Positions 1 to 11,805 of a stretch of DNA of 64,000 nt are shown in pieces; within the stretch, counting starts at the first letter, position 1; each line of letters begins with the position of its first letter. The translations under genes were made by a program, and so were the position numbers. Source of the stretch: Linyphia triangularis (taxonomy: Eukaryota > Arthropoda > Arachnida > Araneae > Linyphiidae); NCBI GenBank assembly GCA_963978545.1, contig OZ021722.1, forward strand, positions 4,592,001-4,656,000, given 5' to 3'. Under the pieces are notes generated by a model, which was not told the origin of the DNA, ran no database searches, and was given only the letters and a program-made list of their open reading frames with translations.

Positions 1-480
1 ATTGGAGCGGGGAAAAAAAAACCGCTGTCGGAACAGTGAAATGTTCTTCAACAAACATTACGTTATTCTTTCTTGAAAGTTCAACAGAGTAGAAACAAAC
101 GTTGATTGGTGACGCTCAAGGAAAGAGAACTCTGTGTTAAAGACATTTGTTTTTCACCTTTTTACGCCTTTCCACATTTTTATGGAAATTTCAAAGGTGA
201 GGTTGTTTAGAGCAATTTGGAAGGCGATAATAGTGATTTTGATCAAAATTGTTAGAGGCATTTTTTGGCAACTGCCGAGAATTTTTTTTTTCAGTGAAAG
301 CTACCTTATGAATATGAGCAATTTTGATGAAAACCTTAAAGCTAGGTCCTATGTCCACCAGTATAACCTGTACACTTAATTTGAACATCCTGGGTCAATC
401 TGTTCGGGAGCAATGTTGACCATATACATTTTTTCTAGGCAACATTTTTGAACTCGGCCCATTCCCAAACGTGGAGAAAA
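1..480 (+). repeat. Interspersed repeat family I, copy 1 (5' part missing)
   Basis: The sequence around GACGCTCAAGGAAAGAGAAC, the following ACATTT/TTACGCC block and a stretch with AACCTTAA match four other places in the window: 32480-33080, 33430-33662, 43380-43665 and 61280-61860. All are in the same orientation. The small open frames here are not genes. Confidence 0.6.
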
Positions 481-862
481 GCAAAAGAAAAAAAAATTAA
501 AAATCGTTTTTTACCGAATCCAATCCAATACATTCATTATTCTATATTAACACATGGGTATTGCAAATAAATTGTGAAAAAGCCCCTCATCTATATCCAT
601 AAAAAGTAGGTACTCTGCAATCTATGGATCAGCCTACAAGTGAATAGTTTTATTTTTAAATGACAAACAAAAAATCATTGAAATTCAAAGGTTGTTTTCA
701 AATTATCTTTCTTGTTCAATATAGTAACTAACTTTCAAAATAACACTAAAGTACAGAGCTAGTTCATAATGGTCAAGACGCACTGCTGGAAAGTATACTA
801 AAAAAAGTGCCATATGAAATTTTTTAAAATAAAATTGAAAATACTTCTTCAACTTTACACTT
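481..862. other. AT-rich intergenic stretch, nothing recognised
   Basis: No exon-like open frame with splice sites and no match to the repeat families listed elsewhere in the window. Confidence 0.4.
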
Positions 863-1330
863 TGAATATGTAGCGATGTGTACTAACGGGGAGTCGAACC
901 AGACTCCAAGATCAGTAGACATGAGTGTTAACCACTAGACAAAAGAGATATCTAGTGTCTAGGAGTTGTATCTGATATTTGACCACGAGACCACCACATA
1001 GCCCCTTCCCAGTGAGTCGCGAAAAGGCGAGCGATTGAGTTGCTTTTGTGCGGCAGCGAATCGCTGGAGGTTGCTTGCTGTATGGCAGTGAGTCGCCAAA
1101 GATGCTGAGATGGTAGTGTGGAAGTTGTGCAGTTTTTTCAGAAGGTGGCGATAGATGGCAGCAGGATTCAGTTGTTCGGTAGTCACAAATGTAGCGAAAT
1201 GCGCAAAAGGGAAGTCGAACCTTTGACTCCTAGATCAGTAGACAGGCGGGTTAACCACTATACAAAAGAGATCTCTAGTGTCTAGGTGTTGGTATCTGTT
1301 ATTTGTACACGAGATCACCACAAATATTAT
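863..1330. repeat. Pair of tRNA-like repeat units around a GC-richer core
   Basis: Two copies (about 863-990 and 1190-1325) share a tRNA-like segment on the minus strand with a B-box-like run (reverse complement of GGAGTCGAACC or GAAGTCGAACC) and TTAACCACTA, followed by AGATATCTAGTGTCTAGG or AGATCTCTAGTGTCTAGG and a tail ending GAGA(C/T)CACCAC. Between them lies about 190 bp with repeated GAGTCGC and GGCGA words. Probably a duplicated SINE-like unit. Confidence 0.5.
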
Positions 1331-1469
1331 GCTGAAAATGCAGAAGCATTAAAGAATTATAAATTCAATGACTAGATAACTTTTTCAAACTAAAGAGACA
1401 AAAACGCTGAAACTAAAAACTCATAACAGATCACTTTCCAATTACTTGATCTCAAAGTTTTATTACAAG

Positions 1470-1842
1470 AGGGGCTACAAAATTTAGGAAAAAAATTTAG
1501 ACAGAACTCTAAAAAAAACCCTTTGATTTTACAACAAACATTTTTTCCCCCTTCATATTTCCCTAATTTTTCCATATCTGTAGATTAATAGAACATTTTA
1601 TGCCAAAGAGATAATATACCATTTTTATAAAAATAGTTTTGTCAGTAATGAAAAATTTAAATTGTACTGTAATTTGAAACTTCTAACGGTCACCACAATT
1701 CACTGGGAAAATGGCGTCAAAATACGAATGAACGGGGGAAAACGTACCGTCAAAACAATAGAATTTTTTTTTCGATTTCTGCAAAATTTTTTAAAAATTC
1801 CTCGACATTTTCTTGATTTCCAGGATCTGTGGACACTATGTA
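1470..1842 (+). mobile_element. Family A element, copy 1 (diverged)
   Basis: It matches the family A consensus block by block: CACAAAATTCAGGAAA-like start, CCTGATTTTA, TTTCCAGATG, AAGAGATAATATGCAATTTT, a CTTCTAACG/CACCACAATT segment, ending in GGTTCTGTGGCCACTCTG-like sequence. The CAGGG terminus is eroded. Confidence 0.6.
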
Positions 1843-2155
1843 TTATCTTCCTAATCTTACTGTCACTGATGAATCATTCATTATAGACAACAAAGTAAGA
1901 TAAGACACCTTTCAAACCAATTAATTTTGGAGAAAATTTATAATTTAACAAAGCATCAAAGTTACATGTCCAAATAAATCAAACGCAAAAACAAAAGAAG
2001 CGAATTCCCACAACAACCCAACTATACCTCGAGACAACATTTCTTGAACCTGGAGTTGTAGGACGGATCCTTCCGAGTAAAGATACAGTTCCTGCACAAA
2101 TCACAACTTTTATAGTAATATTGATAACACATACTTTTGTATCAAACTTAAATAC

Positions 2156-2580
2156 AGGGTGGCCACAAAATCCAGGAAAAAAAGTTCCCTGATAATTCCC
2201 TGACAGATTTCTAAAAAATTCCCTGATTTTAGGGCAAACTCTTTTTTAAATTTCCCCAATTTTCTTAGGTTTTCCAGATGTCTAAACACCTTGATCAAAT
2301 CGAACATGTATGTTTAAGAGATAATATGCAATTTTTAAAAAAAATAGTTGGGCTGGTAATGAAAAGTGTAAATTATTCAGTAACATTAAACTTCTAATGG
2401 CTTATCACTACAAATCTCCATGTAAATAGCGCCAAAATATGGATAAACGTGCCTTTAACAATATAAAATTTCCCTGATTTTCATTAAATTTTAAATAGTT
2501 GAATGACATTTCCCTGATTTTTTCCAGAATCAGAAAGCTCCCCGACATTTTCCTGATTTCCAGGTTCTGTAGCCACTCTG
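2156..2580 (+). mobile_element. Family A TIR element, copy 2 (intact ends)
   Basis: It begins CAGGGTGGCCAC and ends GTAGCCACTCTG, imperfect 12-bp inverted termini. The six bases TAAATA occur on both outer sides, consistent with a target duplication. About 425 bp, no transposase, so non-autonomous. CAGGG-type ends suggest hAT-like mobilisation by inference. Confidence 0.75.
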
Positions 2581-4400
2581 TAAATATATGTTGATAAAGA
2601 CAAGAAAATAAGCGCTTTTAAATTTTAATTAATATTTTACTTTTCTAACCTAACCACGGATGCCATAAGAGTTTTAAGGAATCGGCCAATCAGAGTGTAG
2701 TAAAACCGGTTCACACATCGTTGCAGCGTATTCAATGATCTCAAGTAAACCAATGTATAACATAGTACTCTTAATGGTTGGTTGGTATTGGACATTCTAT
2801 AATGCAACAACATTGGTAGATCAATGTCTGTACAGAAGGTGTCATTTGTCTATGCAGGTGCCACACATTTGTGTCTAGAATGGGAGAAAACCCTTTAAGA
2901 TGACAGAAAAAAGGAAATATGTGAGAAAATTGTGATCAAGAACTCCCCGGAGTTGGAAAAGGGTATTGAAAGAAACAAATGTAATGAGTGACTCTTGCCA
3001 CCTAGGAGTGAAAAGTTGTAAGTGATCAACAATGCATGAGTAACAAACAATGCATGTCAAAAGCAGTCGAGTATTTTAATCAATATAACAAACTTCAAAG
3101 AAAGTTTCCTAAAAAGTAAGCTTTAAAGTCAAGCTGTGAGAGTACAGAAAATTTTAGTATTCTGATACACAAGAAAAAAAAAAGGCTGAAAGATGAATTA
3201 AACTTTTGATAAAAAAGCATATTTCTGCACTGCAATAAGCAAAACATTAATAGGACATGTTCATGAACATATCAAATTGCAGTTTTCAAGTGTTTTCTAA
3301 CAATGAAAAAGCAACTCAGCTAAGTTTGGAAAGCGTTAATGACTTCACAAATGGTTCATTTATCGTTTCTTTAACAAATGAACTTTGGCCAAGAATGTTC
3401 TCTATATTCTGTATGAATTCTAAAAAAAGGGAGGTGGGACTTCAGAAATAACATTGTTTAGTGCATAGAAAATATGAATCCTAATGATTTTCAAATAGTC
3501 GAATTGTGATGTCTTTGCAAATCGTTCAAGGTAATGATAGGTTATTTATTTTTTTATTCATTTCTGAGAAAGCAATGCAAGCAAAGGCTGAATTTAATAG
3601 TAAGAAGAAAAAAAAGAAGAAAAAAACCACGCTCCTATTCTCGGATAGAATATTTCATATTATAGTTGTATTGGTGAATCTTTGGCAACTCTAATGAGTT
3701 AAATGCACAATCTAACGAACATTCTGATAAAAAAAATCTTATAGCGCATGCAATAGCTATGTTTGGAAAACCTGAATACAAAGTGCGAAATTATTTATTC
3801 CATGTATGGTTGCGTCTGACAGGGTAATTATGCAGAAAAAGAATTTGATGCATTTAATTATCTTTCAGAAAGACATTTTCGTGATAATATCAAATTGCAA
3901 TTTTCATGTGTTCTCTACCAAAGAAAAAGCAACTCTGCTAACTTTGAAAAGCATTAATGATGTCGCAATGGCTCATTTATCGTTTTTTTACCAAAGACCC
4001 TCAAGAGCAAAGAATGAGCTCGTGTTGAATGAAGCACATTGAGAAAGGATATTTGGTTGAACCACAAGAGCACTTCTGAGCATTTCTCAATATTTTTTTG
4101 TTTTGTACATCCGTAATACCCGACAGAGCAAATTTTGGGTAGGAAATGATGTCACTGACACATTTATAATGGACGTTTTGATTACTGTACCATGCTAGGT
4201 TGGCAAGTTATGTTGAAGTGTCATTCAAGGCTATGTTCAGTACATGAGTGCCTTCTGGGACAGTGTAAGATAGTAATCATTTGCGCATGCGCTTTTGCAT
4301 ACTAATAATTGGGGCCAGTCTTAGATGAACTGAGAGCAGCAGAGATGAGGATGGAAGTGGGAGCCCTTAAAAATATAAAGATCTTGTTTCTCGTGGATTT
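2581..4400. other. Intergenic; one diverged direct duplication (3260-3400 and 3880-4015)
   Basis: About 140 bp around ATATCAAATTGCA(G/A)TTTTCA and AAAAGCAACTC recurs about 620 bp apart. No convincing exon was found. Small open frames here share the duplicated sequence and are not supported as genes. Confidence 0.45.
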
Positions 4401-4435
4401 GCTGCAGACAGGTTTTCATTGCTTTCACACTCAAA

Positions 4436-4710
4436 CGTAAGCACATTCACACCCAACATAAACTCACATTCAGACCCAACAAACACATTCACACCTAATA
4501 AAAACTTGCATTCAGACCCGATAAAAGCACATATTCATACCCAACAAACACATTCACAACCAAAGCACATTCAGACCCCCAAAAAAAAAAAAAAAAAAAG
4601 AAGTTCCGCCAAACACATTCAGACCCAACACATTCAACATTCAGACCCAACACATTCAACATTCAGACCGAACAAACACATTCAGACCCAATAAAAAATC
4701 ACATTCAGAC

Positions 4711-4768
<58 letters not shown>

Positions 4769-4990
4769 AGATCCGCCAAACACATTCAACATTCAGACCC
4801 AACAAACACATTCAGACCCAATAAAAAATCACATTCGGACCAAAAAAAAAAAAAAAAAAAAAAAGATCCGGCAAACACATTCAGACCCAATAAAAGCACA
4901 AATTTAGACCTAACAAACACATTCAGACCCAACAAACACATTCAAACCCAACACATTCAGACCCAACAAAAACACGCACGCACACCACAC
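4436..4990 (+). repeat. Tandem CACATTCAGACCCAACAAA array broken by poly(A)
   Basis: Roughly 20-bp units built on ACATTCAGACCCAAC are repeated about two dozen times, interrupted by poly(A) runs including one of about 55 A (4711-4766). The units drift into a CACACA microsatellite at the end. The open frames across it are repeat translations. Confidence 0.85.
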
Positions 4991-5673
4991 ACACACAACA
5001 TAGCAATGAATAACCTGTGTGCATCGAAACACGAATGAAACATCTTTTTATTAGATTACACGCATGAATGCCAGCAAAATTATTTGCAATGGAAGGTACA
5101 AGATGAAAAGAGTTTACTTTTGAGAGGCCTTTTGATTGTTTAATGAAAATTGAATTTTCTGATGAAATGTTCATAATTATGCAGTAATTTTCTGCTTAAA
5201 CAGATAAATAAGAAACCTGTTTTGTTTGAACTTTATTTTTGATTTCTAAAAGCCGTAGAGGGGAGAGAAATCCCCAACTCCTCCCTGGTGAAATTTATAT
5301 AAAGATTTTTGGAAAGTCCATTAATTTTTCTAGGTCAGTAATAAAAATCCATCTAAAGATATTCCTGATAAATGTCCCGGATTTTGCAGTGTATTTTTGC
5401 AGAATTTGCAAACTGATCCAGAAAAATAAATTATTCATTGCAATATATAACTTGACATACATGCTCTTATAGTTCACTCGTGTAACAAAAATGAGACTAA
5501 TAGTACAACCTGTGGTTCAGAACAAGAATTTTTAAGCAGTTTTAAGCTGAAACAAAAAGCTTTTTCATGACGTTAATTCATTTTCACTTTTACATTTCGC
5601 TCAAGAGTTTCAACTGGATAGCAAAATGAAAAAAATTCCATACAAGTTAGAGAAACAAAGCCTTTCTAGACGC

Positions 5674-6071
5674 CAGGGTGGCCACAAAATTCAGGAAAAT
5701 TTTTCCCCTGACAGATTTCTAAAAAAATACCCGATTTTACGGCAAATTTTTTTTTTAAATTTCCCCAAATTTTCCAGATGTGTAAACATCCTGATAAAGT
5801 AGAACATATATATACTAAAGAGATAAATACGCCAATTTTTAAAAAAATCGTTTTGTCAGCAATGAAAAGTTTAAATTATTCTGTTTAAACTTCTAACGTT
5901 TACCACCACAATTCTACGGGTAAATGGCGCCAAAATACGTATGAATGGGGAAAAGTAACTTCAGAACAAAGAAAATTTCGGTTATTTTCGAAATTAAAAA
6001 AAATTCCGATATTTCCAGAATCAGAAAGCTCCCTAATATTTCCAAACCTTCCAGGTTCTGTGGATGCTCTG
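5674..6071 (+). mobile_element. Family A element, copy 3
   Basis: It starts CAGGGTGGCCAC and ends in GGTTCTGTGGATGCTCTG, with the family's internal blocks in order. No clear target duplication. Confidence 0.7.
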
Positions 6072-7254
6072 TTCCTACAGCTTTTGAAAAGAATAAAAAT
6101 ATGTAGTTTTTTTTTTTTCGGACTGTTTCATTGACGTTACAAATTTTTTAAGGACGTCTCGTAATTTTCTAACAACAAAAACTCAAAAAATTATCGTTAT
6201 GTTACTTATAAATTCATCAAAATTGACAAACCAAAAACAATTTTAATATCTTTAAAAGGGATTTTATTTATAACTTGGGGAGCTTCTTTTTCATATGTCT
6301 AATTGAAGTCATTAACACTTGGAAGTAAAATTAAAAAAAAAAAAAAAAAAAAAATTGTTAAGTGATTGGCAATTTGAAACAACTTGGAAGCAAGAACAGC
6401 TCCATTAATACAAGGTGGGTTCAAATTCGAGATAAACAAATTAAAATAAAATCAAAAGGTAAGGACGAAATGAAAAATGAGGGTTCTTTTATAAGTACCT
6501 ACCAATAATAAGTAGTTCTTAAGGAAAACCTTGTTAAATGGTGATTTCTACAAGGATCCAACACATGGTAAATAATGTACAATTTTTCATGAAAATTAAG
6601 CTTAATATTTTTTGAAACACACTAACAGAAAGGTAAACTCTCACATAAGACTAACAACCTGCAATAACGCTATATAACCTTTATGTTGCACTTGCATCAG
6701 AAGAATCAAAACCAACCAACCAACCTGCAATAACAGATGTACTACACGAAATTGCTGAGATAGAAACTGAACTACAGTCAATGAGGGAGAAACTAAACCC
6801 ATAACAAACGATTTAGTCGGTAAAAAATATAATACGTAGGAAGGTCAAATAATTGCCCTTAATCTGAATGCACCTTTTGAAGTATGGTTTTGAATAACTC
6901 ATTTGCATTGTCAAGTATATTGCAAGCTTGAAGAACATGGCTTCATACTTAGATAAGATAAACCAAGTAGTAAGTGGTATTTCCTCTATGGGAGATAAAA
7001 ATAAAGATTCAGTAATGGCCATGTGGATTATCAGAAGTTTGGGGTAACATAGCATTGACAATATATGTTTAACACACCTAGTTCCTAAATACAGCTGTTA
7101 AACAGAGACTACAATTAGAAGTGGTGGAAACGGCATCCATTTAAATAAGAAATGGTTTTTGCTAACCCATCTGCAGAATGCATTAACTGACCAGATGGTA
7201 AATGGGAATTTCTGATTCGGGAACAATGCATCATATAACAGCACATTTAAACTA
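6072..7254. other. Intergenic, AT-rich, no gene recognised
   Basis: Contains poly(A) near 6333-6353. The open frame at 6813-7061 (minus) has no splice or composition support. Confidence 0.4.
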
Positions 7255-7682
7255 CAGGGTTGACACAAAATTCAGGAAAAAAAGTTCCCTTATAAATTTC
7301 TAAAAAATTCCATGATTTTACTGCAAACTTTTTTCAAATTTTCCCAACTTTTCCAGATGTGTAGACACCCTAAATCAAATCGAACATGTATTATAAAGAA
7401 ATAATATGCCAATTTTTTTAAAATATTTTTGGCAGTACTGAAAATTTTGAATTATTCCATAACAATTAAAAAAATTAAATTATTCCACTTCTAACGATTA
7501 CCATCACAATTGTCCAGATAAATGGTGCCAAAATAAGGATGAATGACGAAAGTACTTTCAGAAGAAAGAAAATTTCCCTGATTTTCGTGAAATTTTTAAA
7601 ACCCCCGACATTTCTGTGATTTTTTCCATAATCAGAAAATTTCCTGACATTTCCCTGATTTCCAAGTTCTATGGCAACTCTG
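7255..7682 (+). mobile_element. Family A element, copy 4 (left flank of satellite)
   Basis: It begins CAGGGTTGACAC and ends ATGGCAACTCTG, with AACTA on both outer sides. It carries a small internal duplication around TAAATTATTCC. It belongs to the flank that is repeated on the other side of the satellite. Confidence 0.7.
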
Positions 7683-8319
7683 CAACTAACATGAAGAAGT
7701 CAACCAGCATTACAACACTTGGAAGTGCTATGCTAATGAAACATTAGTTCAATTGCACAGAAGAATAACTAATTCAAATTTTAAGTACTGCCGTAGAAAT
7801 TTTAGAGATAATTAAAAAAATGTTAGAAACATTTTAGACATAATTCTAAAAATTTTTAGAAATAGTAATTATAAAAAATTTTGAGGCATTTCTTTAATGG
7901 CTGACAGAAGCTCATAAAACAAATATATTCTTTCCAAAGCTTGTTTTAATACAGGTAAAAAAAAATGCTCATGTAGGAAAAAAACAAAAAAACTTCCAAC
8001 AACTTTTAAGCGAAACTGTAGTTATATAATTAATTGCACTCGAAGAACTTTAAAATGCTTCAACTTAAAATTCTTAACAGCATGAGTTTCACAACAATTT
8101 AAAAGATTTATTCAAAAATAAAAATTTCAGAAACTATTTTATTTGAGTATATAGGTAGGTGTTTGTTTGCGGGTTTTGGAAAAAAAATAAAGGAATTTCT
8201 TGTGCTTTTAATTCTTTTTAAGAATTAGCAAAAAATTCAAGGACAATTCTAGATATTTTAGGGAGAAACAAAAATTTAAAGAATACTGGGAATTTTACGA
8301 CAAATGCGTCCCCGAGGAA
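7683..8319 (+). repeat. Left copy of duplicated satellite flank
   Basis: Words such as ATGA(A/G)GAAGTCAA, CAACACTT, AAACATTAGTT, AAGAATAACTAAT, CAACAATTTAAAA and TTTCAGAAACTATTTTATTTG recur in the same order at 10932-11245. With the A copies at 7255 and 10603 this forms a diverged direct duplication on both sides of the array. Confidence 0.7.
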
Positions 8320-8344
8320 TGTTGGTGTTTGGCTGACAGGAAAA

Positions 8345-10590
8345 TTGAAGCTAAGTGTAGTATGACCCCATGATCTCGAAAGCCGAACTGTGGTACTCGA
8401 CTAACCGGGAAAACTGCAGCTACGTGTAAAGTGACCTCGCGACCCAGAAAGCCGAACTGCGGTACTCGACTGACCGGGAATATTCAATCTAAGTTATAGT
8501 GTGACCTCGCTACCTGGAAGGGCGAACTAAGGGTACTCGGCTGACCGGGAATATTGCAGATACGTGTAAAGTGACCTCGCGACCCAGAAAGCTGAACTGC
8601 AGAACTCAGCTGACCGGGAATATTCAATCTAGGTATAGTGTGGCCTCGCGACCCGGAAAGCCGAACTGCGGTAATCGGCTGACCGGGAAAACTGCAGCTA
8701 CGTGTAAAGTGACCTCGCGACCCAGAAAGCCGAACTGCGGTACTCGGCTGACCGGGAATATTCAATCTAAGTTATAGTGTGACCTCGCGACCCGTAAAGG
8801 CGAACTGCGGTACTCTGACCGGGGAAAATGCAGCTACGCGTAAAGTGACCTCGCGACCCAGAAAGCTGAACTGCAGAACTCAGCAGACCGGGAATATTCA
8901 ATCTAGGTATAGTGTGACCTCGCGACCTGGAAAGCCGAATTGCGGTAATCGGCTGACCGGGAAAACTGCAGCTACGTGTAAAGTGACCTCGCGACCCAGA
9001 AAGCCGAACTGCGGTACTCGGCTGACCGGGAATATTCAATCTAAGTTATAGTGTGACCTCGCGATCTGGAAGGGCGAACTGCGGTACTCGGCTGACCGGA
9101 AAAATTGCAGCTACGTGTAAAGTGACCTCGCGACCCAGAAAGCTGAACTGCAGAACTCAGCTGACCGGGAATATTCAATCTAGGTATAGTGTGACCTCGC
9201 GACCCGGAAAGCCGAACTGTGGTAATCGGCTGACCGGGAAAACTGCAGCTACGTGTAAAGTGACCTCGCGACCCAGAAAGCCGAACTGCGGTACTCGGCT
9301 GACCGGGAATATTCAATCTAAGTTATAGTGTGACCTCGCGACCCGTAAAGGCGAACTGCGGTACTCTGACCGGGGAAAATGCAGCTACGCGTAAAGTGAC
9401 CTCGCGACCCAGAAAACTGAACTGCAGAACTCAGCAGACCGGGAATATTCAATCTAGGTATAGTGTGACCTCGCGACCTGGAAAGCCGAACTGCGGTAAT
9501 CGGCTGACCGGGAAAACTGCAGCTACGTGTAAAGTGACCTCGCGACCCAGAAAGCCGAACTGCGGTACTCGGCTGACCGGGAATATTCAATCTAAGTTAT
9601 AGTGTGACCTCGCGACCTGGAAGGGCGAACTGCGGTACTCGGCTGACCGGAAAAATTGCAGCTACGTGTAAAGTGACCTCGCGACCCAGAAAGCTGAACT
9701 GCAGAACTCAGCTGACCGGGAATATTCAATCTAGGTATAGTGCGACCTCGCGACCCGGAAAGCCGAACTGTGGTAATCGGCTGACCGGGAAAACTGCAGC
9801 TACGTGTAAAGTGACCTCGCGACCCAGAAAGCCGAACTGCGGTACTCGGCTGACCGGGAATATTCAATCTAAGTTATAGTGTGACCTCGTAACCTGGAAG
9901 GGCGAACTGCGGTACTCGGCTGACCGGGAAAATTGCAGCTACGTATAAAGTGACCTCGCGACCCAGAAAGCTGAACTGCAGAACTCAGCTGACCGGGAGT
10001 ATTCAATCTAGGTATAGTGTGACCTCGCGACCCGGAAAGCCGAACTGCGGTAATCGGCTGGCCGGGAAAACTGCAGCTACGTGTAAAGTGACCTCGCGAC
10101 CCAGAAAGCTGAACTGCGGTACTCAGCTGACCGGGAATATTCAATCTAAGTTATAGTGTGACCTCGCGACCCGTAAAGGCGAACTGCGGTACTCTGACCG
10201 GGGAAAATGCAGCTACGCGTAAAGTGACCTCGCGACCCAGAAAGCTGAACTGCAGAACTCAGCTGACCGGGAATATTCAATCTAGGTATAGTGTGACCTC
10301 GCGACCGGAAAGCCGATCTGCGGTAATCGGCTGACCGGGAAAACTGCAGCTACGTGTAAAGTGACCTCGCGACCCAGAAAGCCGAACTGCGGTACTCGGC
10401 TGACCGGGAATATTCAATCTAAGTTATAGTGTGACCTCGCGACCTGGAAGGGCGAACTGCGGTACTCGGCTGACCGGGAAAATTGCAGCTACGTGTAAAG
10501 TGACCTCGCGACCCAGAAAGTCGAACTGCAGTACTCGGCTGACTGGGAATATTTAATCTACGTACAGTGTGACCTCGCGACCCAGATTTA
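8345..10590 (+). repeat. Higher-order satellite array, ~68-bp monomers
   Basis: About 32 monomers of 66-70 bp begin GTGACCTCGCGACC and contain GCCGAACTGCGG and CTGACCGGGAA. Four monomer types alternate in fixed order, giving a period of 274 or 277 bp. The difference comes from one monomer slot that holds either a 66-bp form (CCCGTAAAGGCG) or a 69-bp form (CTGGAAGGGCG). Reading the slot through the array gives A-B-A-B-B-A-B, so an 8-monomer period of about 551 bp is partly present. Monomers tail off in identity at both edges. GC is clearly above the surrounding DNA. Open frames on both strands are repeat translations. Confidence 0.93.
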
Positions 10591-10602
10591 AATTATTAAC
10601 AA

Positions 10603-10931
10603 CAAGGCGACCAGAAAATTCAGGAAAAAAAGTTCCCTGATAATTCTTTGACAGAATTCTAAAAAATTCCCTGATTTAACTGCAAACTTTTTTTCAAAAT
10701 TATCCTAATTTTTCCAGATGTTTGGACTCCATGATCAAATAGATTTCCAACGATTACCATCACAATTGTCCGGGTGAATGGCACTAAAATACGGATGAAG
10801 GAGGGAAGGTACCTTTAGAACAAAGAAAATGTCCACGATTTTCGTGAAATTTAAAAAAATTCCTTGACATTTCAATGATTTATTCCAGAATCAGAAAGTT
10901 TCTTGATTTTTTAGGTTCTCTTGCCACTCTG
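10603..10931 (+). mobile_element. Family A element, copy 5 (right flank of satellite, internally shortened)
   Basis: It begins CAAGGCGACCAG (eroded CAGGGTGGCCAC) and ends TTGCCACTCTG. It is shorter than copy 4, lacking the middle block. Confidence 0.65.
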
Positions 10932-11245
10932 TAACGAACATGAGGAAGTCAAACAGCATTGCAACACTTTGAATTGCTGATAAAACATTAGTTTAATTGC
11001 ATATAAGAATAACTAATGTAGTTTGATTTTAGCACTGCCCAAAGTACATAAAAAAAATTGCTTCAACTTTAAAACTTATACTAACATTAGTTTCCCAACA
11101 ATTTAAAATAGTTTGCCAAAAGACTAAATTTTAAAAATTAAAATTTCAGAAACTATTTTATTTGGGAGAAAAATCGGGAGTTATTCTTGCTTCTTATTCT
11201 TTTTAGAAATTAGCGAAAAATTTAAGCACAATTCCGGTCACTGTC
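10932..11245 (+). repeat. Right copy of duplicated satellite flank
   Basis: Collinear with 7683-8260 (see the left copy); internal indels shorten it. Confidence 0.7.
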
Positions 11246-11769
11246 CCAATTAAACATTCGCTGTCTTAGGAATCATCTTAAAATAATGAAAGTTGCCGAG
11301 GATAACCTATGCAGAGGCTGAGGAAACTCAGCTGAAACAATAGAGCACGTTTTCGGCAAAAGCCAATTATACATGGGCGTTAGGCTTAATGTCTGTGGTG
11401 TGAATGACATCAAGTCTGATGACTTTTGCAATGTCCCCTTTTAGACTGTTTGGCCACCTACTGTTTATCATGCCATAGGCTGTATATTTTCTTAGTATGA
11501 GAGGTACAATAGGCCTATCAGGCTTTAGTATGCTAGACTTAGTCACCCTCTTTGTAATCTAATCTTGTCTTGTAACGTTACTGAAGCAACAAGATACTTA
11601 ACAATATTAGTTCTTAGATTAAAGTGAGAAGTCCTTCTCGAAGACTGTAAGACAAATGAAAAGGGAGACCGATCTGCGAAATCACTTAAAAGGGATTGGA
11701 ATACACAATGGACTGTGAAATTTTATTTGTATAATTGGGACACATTTTGCAATGCACATATAATCCATT

Positions 11770-11805
<36 letters not shown>

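Noticed and set aside
4419..4694. 91-residue His/Thr/Pro-rich frame
   Set aside because: Translation of the ACATTCAGACCCAAC tandem repeat and poly(A).
8484..10156. Series of ~90-residue open frames on both strands
   Set aside because: They are translations of the 68-bp satellite; both strands are open in step with the repeat period.
8345..10590. CRISPR array
   Set aside because: Units abut without unique spacers, and the host is clearly eukaryotic.
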